A DNA stretch of 11,031 nt from the NCBI GenBank assembly GCA_021828225.1, contig JAKASH010000045.1:1-11031 (forward strand), read 5' to 3'. Below the pieces are notes generated by a model, which saw nothing but the letters and a program-made list of their open reading frames with translations, made no database searches and had not been told where the DNA came from. Shown one piece after another: positions 7,046-11,031 of the stretch. The DNA is from Acidobacteriota bacterium. GTDB lineage: Bacteria; Acidobacteriota; Terriglobia; UBA7540. Position 1 is the stretch's first letter. Each line of letters begins with the position of its first letter. A program made the translations under genes and the position numbers.

Positions 7046-7089
7046 GGTCGGGGCGCCCAGATTCGAACTGGGGACCTCTTGCGCCCAAG
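7045..7089 (-). other. tRNA-Pro(UGG) 3' fragment, probable attachment site (att)
   Basis: Minus-strand bases from 7089 to 7045 reproduce the 3' part of a tRNA: anticodon loop CTTGGGC (anticodon TGG), anticodon 3' stem GCAAG, variable loop AGGTC, T-stem CCCAG with loop TTCGAAT and CTGGG, acceptor 3' strand CGCCCCG, discriminator A and encoded CCA. The acceptor strand implies a C1-G72 pair, a mark of bacterial tRNA-Pro. The 5' half is absent: the bases that should pair with GCAAG read GTTTC, and no CGGGGCG is seen upstream. A break in the anticodon loop is where many tyrosine integrases cross over, so this is best read as one end of an integrated element, not a tRNA gene. Confidence 0.75.
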
Positions 7090-7171
7090 GAAACATTGAT
7101 TTTCTATGTTGTTGATTCGCTTAGCCGTCTCTTCGGTCAAAGGGACCAAAATGATGGGGTATTTGGGGGCC

Positions 7172-7223
7172 TTGTTCCCTTATTGTTCCCTCATTTTTGG
7201 GAAGGGGAACGCTTGAGGAACAA
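7172..7223. repeat. GTTCC repeat cluster, candidate integrase arm sites
   Basis: TTGTTCCCT occurs twice in tandem at an 11-base period (7172-7180, 7183-7191). Inverted partners follow as GGGAAC (7205-7210) and AGGAACAA (7216-7223). GTTCCC/GGGAAC can also form a 6-bp hairpin. The cluster lies about 85-135 bases inside the tRNA-derived crossover site, in a gene-free stretch, as integrase arm-type or accessory-factor sites often do. No integrase gene is in the window to test this. Confidence 0.45.
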
Positions 7224-7269
7224 AGCGAAAAAACCTCGCACGGAGATGATCCGCGTGCGTGACCAAAGG

Positions 7270-7420
7270 CTAGATATAGAACGTACTCTTGTTAGCCGTC
7301 ATGAGATAATCGGCATCTCCGACTTCGACCAGCGCAAGAAGAAAATCGTCGGTAGGATCGCGTGAGAGTTGGACGCATGGCAGCGAGGCGATGACCTCAA
7401 CAAAGCCTTTTGAACTCCCT
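7270..7420 (-). pseudogene. C-terminal remnant of a PIN-domain (VapC-like) toxin
   Basis: The minus-strand frame ending at TAG 7270-7272 reads GFVEVIASLPCVQLSRDPT, then DDFLLALVEVGDADYLMTANK and STFYI. PIN-domain ribonucleases of the PIN_3 type (toxins of toxin-antitoxin pairs) have a matching C-terminal block, RDPDDDFLLALA...ADYLVTGDKD. About 50 residues remain of an expected 130-150, and the N-terminal half with its first acidic residues is not found upstream (7421 onward). The last acidic position (TGDKD in intact proteins) reads TANKS. No antitoxin is visible. I judge it a decayed toxin gene next to the integration site, consistent with an accessory island. Confidence 0.55.
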
Positions 7421-7676
7421 GGACACAGGTCACAGCCGAAAACCGAACTGCCACCCTTCAGGCACGGGGCCCAAGGCCGTCAGCAGCCAGCCATGAGTGA
7501 CCGAGCCTCGAGGTCAATGGTTTGCTATGCTCGTATCATTTGTTAGCGAAAGGACTCGAGAGAGTTACTGTTTGTGATATTGCATTACTGCCATTGTCGG
7601 GAGAGATACTTGACGCTCCCCTAGATGAGACATAACCTTTATATAATTACTGCTAATCCTAGTCCTGAGAGAGCCC
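7421..7676. promoter_or_regulatory. Upstream region of the LuxR-type regulator with repeats
   Basis: About 255 bases without a supported gene. TTACTG occurs three times (7565-7570, 7585-7590, 7647-7652). The last two share ATTACTGC, and the first two are exactly 20 bases apart, about two helical turns, so they may be regulator sites. A perfect TATAAT (7642-7647) has no good -35. TTGACG (7610-7615) pairs at 17 bases only with a poor -10 (TAACCT, 7633-7638). GAGAGAG (7667-7673) is the likely ribosome binding site for ATG 7677. Confidence 0.4.
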
Positions 7677-8339
7677 ATGAACTCCTTGCCCATCGGGATC
7701 ATCAGCAATCAGAAACTCATGCGGAAGGCATTGTTTTGTCTTTTGTCAACCTTCGCGCTGGGCGGGGGTCTATCACTCGTTGTGGATGCAGACACTCTCG
7801 ACGATTCTACCGAACAAATCGCCTCTGCCAAGCCACTTGTTCTTCTCATTGACAGTGAGGGTGCGGGGGACCCACTTAACTGTGTTCGCAGAGTTTCATC
7901 CCTTTCGCCTTCAACGAAATCTTTACTTCTTGCTGGTGAGATTGAGGAAAAGTTCGCCATAGAGGCCGTGCAAAGCGGAGCGTGGGGCATCGTCGGAAAG
8001 CAGGCCGAACCAGAGCTGTTGCAGCAAGCGATCCAAAAGCTTTTGAACGGCGAGGTCTGGTTCAGTCCCCGAACGATCGGGACCGCGCTCCATGCATTTA
8101 CCAACCGCGAACCATCAACGGGCTCAACGCTAGACCGCTTGACGCCGCGTGAAACAGAAGTCCTGGTCCTTCTTTCCAAAGGTCTTTGCAATAAGGAAAT
8201 CGCTTCACAGTTATTTCTCGCAGAGAGTACGATCAAAGCATACATCAAGGTTATTTTCCGAAAGTTGGGCGTAAATTCAAGACTGAAGGCCGCCTTGTCT
8301 TATACCGATCACATCGAAGTGTCGAATTCCTCTCACTAA
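7677..8339 (+). CDS. LuxR/NarL-type response regulator with degenerate receiver domain
   Basis: A 220-residue cytoplasmic transcription regulator. Residues 1-125 follow the receiver fold: IGIISNQKLMRKALFCLL at the start, VLLID (Asp59 at the usual phosphoacceptor position), LLLAG, and GAWGIVGK (Lys108, matching the conserved Lys). Residues about 150-212 form a LuxR/GerE helix-turn-helix (LTPRETEVLVLLSKGL, NKEIASQLFLAESTIKAYI, LGVNSRLKAA). The receiver is degenerate: the acidic pair that binds magnesium is replaced by Ser10-Asn11, and the Thr/Ser switch position is Ala86. Signalling by phosphorylation is therefore doubtful, and it may act as an atypical or constitutive regulator. No histidine kinase lies nearby. 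The targets are unknown, but the PilZ-like and polysaccharide genes downstream are candidates. Confidence 0.88.
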   Translation: MNSLPIGIISNQKLMRKALFCLLSTFALGGGLSLVVDADTLDDSTEQIASAKPLVLLIDSEGAGDPLNCVRRVSSLSPSTKSLLLAGEIEEKFAIEAVQSGAWGIVGKQAEPELLQQAIQKLLNGEVWFSPRTIGTALHAFTNREPSTGSTLDRLTPRETEVLVLLSKGLCNKEIASQLFLAESTIKAYIKVIFRKLGVNSRLKAALSYTDHIEVSNSSH

Positions 8340-8763
8340 TTTGCCCGCGACAACTCTTGTTGACACAAACGAAAACGCTGCTTCATACTCCTGTCCCCGA
8401 GCCGGGCGGTCTCGGAAGGCGGCCAAAGTCGCATAGTCTATTGCCTGCCCCTTCACACCGGTCGACTTCGAATCGATTATCTCCAGTACATGAAGTTGCT
8501 CCGAAATCAGAATACTCAAGCCTTGCCCGCTATAGAATGTCACAATTCTCTGACTTGCCAACAAAAAGTACATAGAAACCCCGAGTGCTCGCGGCAAATA
8601 CACAATCAAGTTCGGGTGACGCCCTGAAGGTACGCTGGTGCGAATGCCTTACTTCGTTAGAGAGAGCGGCTTCACCCAAGTGCGGGGGTCAATTTCTATC
8701 CGTTTGGGTAATTGCGGACAGTACCCCGGTTAGTTTAAAAATGGAACATGTGAGTCTGCAATC
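8340..8763. other. Gene-poor stretch between the regulator and the PilZ-like gene
   Basis: About 420 bases. A minus-strand frame from TTG 8609 to 8277 is open for 110 codons but overlaps the regulator gene, has no ribosome binding site and matches nothing I know. Short plus-strand frames are equally unsupported. Upstream of the PilZ-like gene are two small inverted repeats: ACCCAA (8674-8679) with TTGGGT (8704-8709), and GGGTA (8706-8710) with TACCC (8722-8726). They share bases and could form alternative hairpins or an operator. No clear promoter was placed. Confidence 0.4.
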
Positions 8764-9141
8764 ATGACCAAGACCAACACAACACTGCACACCGGTCAGC
8801 AAAAGAACACGAACCCTCCTCTCAAAATTTCGATTCCGGTAAAAGGCACGGTTCGCACTGAAGAGGGAGTGAAAGAGATTCAAGGCCGCCTGGAGGCGAT
8901 CGGGGAAGGACATGCGCGGATTTTCTTCGATCATCCGCTGGCGGAAGGTACCGGGCTTTCTCTTGTCGTGGAGTTCAAAGACAGGAAGAATCGCGAAATT
9001 CGATTTGGGTACCAAGGCAAAGTCGCCTGTGCTACATGCGGCTCGTGGTACGAGGTGGCTGTAGATTTTGACGAGGGCGTGGGTATATCAGGAAAAGACG
9101 CGAGAGAAATACTTTCGGACCTTTTTCCTGAAGAAGTTTAA
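8764..9141 (+). CDS. Small PilZ-like domain protein
   Basis: A 125-residue soluble protein. After a polar N-terminus (1-20) comes one beta-rich domain: LKISIPVKGTVRT, IQGRLEAIGEGHARIFFDHPL, EGTGLSLVVEF, IRFGYQGKVA, WYEVAVDFDE. The strand order and spacing resemble PilZ domains, which often bind cyclic-di-GMP to control motility, attachment or polysaccharide output. The RxxxR and D/NxSxxG binding motifs are not recognisable, so it may be a non-binding PilZ relative or another six-strand barrel. A Cys-x-x-Cys (Cys89, Cys92) sits in the domain and could bind metal or form a disulfide. ATG 8764 has only a weak upstream GTGAG. It stands alone on the plus strand, with gene-poor DNA on both sides. 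Confidence 0.6.
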   Translation: MTKTNTTLHTGQQKNTNPPLKISIPVKGTVRTEEGVKEIQGRLEAIGEGHARIFFDHPLAEGTGLSLVVEFKDRKNREIRFGYQGKVACATCGSWYEVAVDFDEGVGISGKDAREILSDLFPEEV

Positions 9142-9166
9142 TCGTCTCTTTTGACGAACGGTTTTT
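9142..9166 (+). terminator. Weak candidate terminator after the PilZ-like gene
   Basis: TCGTC (9142-9146) pairs with GACGA (9153-9157) around TCTTTT, and TTTTT (9162-9166) follows after four bases. The hairpin begins directly after the stop codon. The stem is short and the T-run is not adjacent, so termination would be inefficient. Confidence 0.3.
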
Positions 9167-9190
9167 GAGGTTTCCAAGAGTTCAATTGCG

Positions 9191-9267
9191 CCCTGCAGGG
9201 AAGATCCTGCAGATGCCATGAGACATTCGTCTATGACCCTGGGAAAAGCCCATGTAGGTCACAGGGC
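9191..9267 (+). repeat. Cluster of palindromes with alternative pairings
   Basis: CCCTGCAGGG (9191-9200) is a perfect palindrome, and CTGCAG recurs about 12 bases later. Next, TGACC (9234-9238) pairs with GGTCA (9257-9261), enclosing GGG-AAAAG-CCC (9241-9251). Alternatively CCCTG (9237-9241) pairs with CAGGG (9262-9266). The two folds exclude each other, as in attenuator-type leaders. It lies upstream of the broken antiterminator gene. No known riboswitch consensus was recognised. Confidence 0.4.
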
Positions 9268-9312
9268 GGAGCTATCGGCCAAATCAAGGACTGAAAGGAC
9301 ACCAATACGCAA

Positions 9313-9476
9313 TCCCCAGCATGGTTTGCGTTTTAAACCCGGCATCAGCACGAAAAGTGATGGCCCAGTTTCTTGCCGGAAGAGGAATGGAGGTATTTCT
9401 CCCCTTTTACAAGTCGGCACACCTTCTGCAGCCAAGCGACGCGGAGAACCCCGAAGAATCTAGCACCCTGTCGTAG
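9313..9476 (+). pseudogene. Broken NusG/RfaH-like (UpxY-type) antiterminator
   Basis: Across two frames the sequence reads WFAF, stop (TAA 9334-9336), TRHQHEK, frameshift near 9357, VMAQFLAGRGMEVFLPFYKS. This matches the start of the NusG N-terminal domain as found in specialised paralogues of the UpxY/RfaH type (pattern WFAxxTRxxHEK, then a gap of two to four residues, then LxxRGxEVFLPxY). Such proteins let RNA polymerase read through long polysaccharide operons. Similarity ends after YKS. The following sequence (to TAG 9474-9476) lacks the expected PLFPGY segment, and no KOW domain is found. The gene thus carries a stop codon, a frameshift and a truncation. It stands upstream of a deacetylase gene, a position typical for an intact homologue. 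Confidence 0.55.
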
Positions 9477-9750
9477 AATAACAAACCTTTTATGGCACAA
9501 CCTTTGCTGCCTTTCTGATTCTGGCGGCCCTTCTCTTGTCTGCTCGCGCATGAAGGGCGTGCACGACTTCGTTTACCAAAGTTTGAGCCATACGACTTGA
9601 TCTGGCCAAATCATGACAGCCTAGTAACGCCGCTCCGCCTCAACCCAGTTCTACTGCGCCTATTGCCTACCAGCAATATTCAGATAGATCGTAGGCCGAT
9701 TGACAAACCAGATCTTAGGATGCTCTTCGAGCTTCGGAAAGTCACGGGAG
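9477..9750. other. Non-coding region before the deacetylase
   Basis: About 270 bases between the antiterminator remnant and the deacetylase start. I see no gene, tRNA or clear promoter. A TTGACA at 9700-9705 is a perfect -35 match but has no -10 at a usable distance. Its TTG is also the first possible start codon of the deacetylase frame. Confidence 0.35.
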
Positions 9751-10608
9751 ATGACCGCTAAGCAACGCTGCGAAGTAGCACTTAGTATGTTGGCTAGGCA
9801 CCGTCAACGGGAAATATCTCACAGAGTTATTGCTCTCAGCTACCACTCAATCCACCAAACTAGACTCTTTAGATCTGCAACGCCGGAGCTGTTTGAGCGG
9901 CACTTGAGATGGCTTAAAGAACACTGTGAAATAGTTCGGTTCAGCCAACTGTTTGAACGTTCTAAGGACAAAAGGTCAAATCGCCCTACTGTAGCCATCA
10001 CGTTTGATGACGGGTTTGCCGACAATTATGAATGTGCATTCCCACTCCTTGAAAAGTACGCGATGCCAGCTACCTTTTTTCTTGCAGTTGGGCTTCTCGA
10101 GAACGATACGAGTACAGTCCAGAAGTTCATAAGGCAGCTTCGGAGCAACTCTGAGGAAATTCGCCCTCTACGGTGGTCACAGGTTTGCGAGCTACGAAGG
10201 GGCGGCATGGAAATCGGCTCGCATACATTCAGCCATCCTAATCTGGCTCGCTTGGACCAGAGATCGGTCGAGATTGAACTCAGGCGTTCGAAGGAAACCC
10301 TCGAACAAAGGCTAGGCGAACAGATCACGCTGATGGCCTATCCTTACGGTATACCCAGAATGCATTTTCGACCTGAGACCGTAAACGTCGTAGCAAAGGT
10401 TGGATACAAACTTGCGGCGGCGGCGCTGTACAAACCTGTACGTTCTGATGGTTCAAGATTGGCTATCCCGAGATACGCCGTTATGAACGATGAGATCGAA
10501 ACCTTGCAAGACAAAGTTTTCGGCGCATGGGATTTTCTCGGTCTCTATCATGAAAGGATTCCGATTTGGGTGGCAAAGATCATGTCACCTGGACTCTTTT
10601 GTGCATGA
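9751..10608 (+). CDS. Polysaccharide deacetylase, NodB/CE4 family
   Basis: A 285-residue NodB-homology enzyme. CE4 proteins remove N- or O-acetyl groups from polysaccharides using a bound metal. Motif 1 is TFDDGF (84-89, with Asp86 probably the base and Asp87 the metal ligand), motif 2 is SHTFSHPNL (His158 and His162, metal ligands), and motif 3 is YPYG (197-200). The order and spacing are normal, and all metal ligands are present, so it should be active. There is no signal peptide, as in deacetylases that act on cytoplasmic or lipid-linked intermediates. I prefer ATG 9751 to the TTG at 9700 because of codon choice and the usual length; GGAAAG and GGGAG upstream are weak signals. Its stop codon overlaps the next ORF (ATGA), and it precedes a FemAB/GNAT-like gene, so it is probably part of a polysaccharide cluster. 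Confidence 0.9.
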   Translation: MTAKQRCEVALSMLARHRQREISHRVIALSYHSIHQTRLFRSATPELFERHLRWLKEHCEIVRFSQLFERSKDKRSNRPTVAITFDDGFADNYECAFPLLEKYAMPATFFLAVGLLENDTSTVQKFIRQLRSNSEEIRPLRWSQVCELRRGGMEIGSHTFSHPNLARLDQRSVEIELRRSKETLEQRLGEQITLMAYPYGIPRMHFRPETVNVVAKVGYKLAAAALYKPVRSDGSRLAIPRYAVMNDEIETLQDKVFGAWDFLGLYHERIPIWVAKIMSPGLFCA

Positions 10609-10715
10609 GTCATTATAATCGCTTCCCACATACCTCTGGCAGCGCTGACCACTTCGTCGCCAGAGTCTGGGAGAATCAGAATCTTCCCCCATCACTTTCT
10701 AAGTGTGATGAATAG
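10605..10715 (+). CDS. 36-codon ORF overlapping the deacetylase stop
   Basis: ATG 10605 overlaps the deacetylase TGA as ATGA, an arrangement usual for coupled genes. The frame encodes 36 residues (MSHYNRFPHTSGSADHF...) and ends with TAG 10713-10715, just before or overlapping the start of the next gene. No family is recognised. It could be a real small protein, a coupling ORF that carries ribosomes from the deacetylase to the acyltransferase, or chance. Confidence 0.3.
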   Translation: MSHYNRFPHTSGSADHFVARVWENQNLPPSLSKCDE

Positions 10716-11031
10716 CATGCAATACAGGATGTTGTCGAAATACTCTCGTTTCCCGTTTGCCTACACCAGGAAGTCTTCTCGCGTATCGCGAGCGGACGAC
10801 GAATTCAAATTACAGACTCGTATTACAAGGCACATTGACAACTGCTGCGCTGAAGTAGATAGTGTTCGGCAAAACGAATGGGATGACATCCTTCAGACAT
10901 TTGATGATCGTTTCCTTATGCAAACGTGGACTTATGGATCTGTCCGGTGGGGAGAAAACAGTCTGAGCCACGTTGTGTTAAGGAAATGCGGCAAGATCGT
11001 TGCTGCGTCACAAGCGGTCATCATTAAGATT
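10708..11031 (+). CDS. FemAB/GNAT-like acyltransferase, N-terminal part (runs off window)
   Basis: The frame is open from ATG 10708 to the window end (108 codons, no stop). ATG 10717 and ATG 10729 are alternative starts, and all have weak ribosome binding sites. After about 55 polar residues comes EWDDILQTFDDRFLMQTWTY, GSVRWGENSLSHVVLR and GKIVAASQAVIIKI. This pattern (W-x-x-L, Q-T-W-x-Y-G, R-W-G, L-S-H-V-V-L, then A-x-Q) is typical of FemAB-like proteins with a GNAT fold that occur in exopolysaccharide clusters and transfer acyl or aminoacyl groups. The extended N-terminus is longer than I expect, so the true start could be later. It lies in the same reading frame as the deacetylase, separated by one TGA and a frame open throughout, and downstream of the 36-codon ORF. 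The C-terminal half is outside the window. Confidence 0.65.
   Translation, partial: MNSMQYRMLSKYSRFPFAYTRKSSRVSRADDEFKLQTRITRHIDNCCAEVDSVRQNEWDDILQTFDDRFLMQTWTYGSVRWGENSLSHVVLRKCGKIVAASQAVIIKI

Noticed and set aside
7045..7122. Complete tRNA gene
   Set aside because: The anticodon 5' stem, D-arm and acceptor 5' strand are absent; only the 3' part is present.
7096..7365. Plus-strand open frame of 89 codons beside the att site
   Set aside because: It overlaps the repeat cluster and lies opposite the PIN remnant; no ribosome binding site or family.
8277..8609. Minus-strand open frame of 110 codons starting at TTG
   Set aside because: Overlaps the regulator's 3' end, has a rare start without a ribosome binding site and no family match; kept only as a note in the region entry.
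9250..9330. Cyclic-di-GMP (GEMM) riboswitch near the PilZ-like gene
   Set aside because: Some short strings are reminiscent (CACAGGGC), but the conserved core and paired elements could not be matched.
9700..9728. TTGACA as a promoter for the deacetylase
   Set aside because: No -10-like hexamer at 16-18 bases.
1..11031. CRISPR array
   Set aside because: No regularly spaced repeat series; the repeats present are REP copies, inverted repeats and short motifs.

Overview
The window looks like a piece of an Acidobacteriota-type soil bacterium chromosome. This is inferred from the gene content: secreted glycoside hydrolases, a REP-associated transposase of a style common in that phylum, an amino-acid permease remnant and a LuxR-type regulator. 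No taxonomic marker gene is present, so the assignment is tentative.

The left part (1-7044) is G+C-rich and reads as ordinary chromosome. A divergent GH92 (alpha-mannosidase-like) exo-enzyme runs leftward (340-2646). A GH3 beta-glucosidase/xylosidase-like enzyme runs rightward (4110-6566) behind a roughly 285-nt leader, which holds a possible promoter and a 60-codon leader ORF ending in a TGATG overlap with the GH3 start. Both enzymes have signal peptides and would release sugars outside the cytoplasm. Between them sits a RAYT transposase (3015-3557) flanked by two inverted REP elements. Each REP has a GTAG foot and a bulged hairpin. A third REP copy is cut by the left edge of the window. The right REP abuts the C-terminal scrap of an APC-type amino-acid permease and supplies its stop codon. 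Downstream of GH3 lies the degraded 3' end of an IS1634-like transposase gene.

At 7045-7089, on the minus strand, is the 3' part of a tRNA-Pro(UGG) gene, from the anticodon loop through CCA. The 5' part is missing. This is the footprint of a tyrosine-integrase attachment site. Its orientation predicts that the inserted element lies to the right, from 7090 to beyond the window. Tandem TTGTTCCCT repeats beside it resemble integrase arm sites.

The right part (7090-11031) is visibly more A+T-rich and fits an accessory island. It contains a decayed PIN-domain toxin, a LuxR-type regulator with a degenerate receiver, a small PilZ-like protein, a disrupted NusG/RfaH (UpxY)-like antiterminator, a NodB/CE4 polysaccharide deacetylase, a 36-codon overlapping ORF and the start of a FemAB/GNAT-like acyltransferase that runs off the right edge. 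The last few genes resemble the start of an exopolysaccharide cluster, where UpxY-type antiterminators, NodB deacetylases and FemAB-like proteins often occur together. Here the antiterminator is broken.
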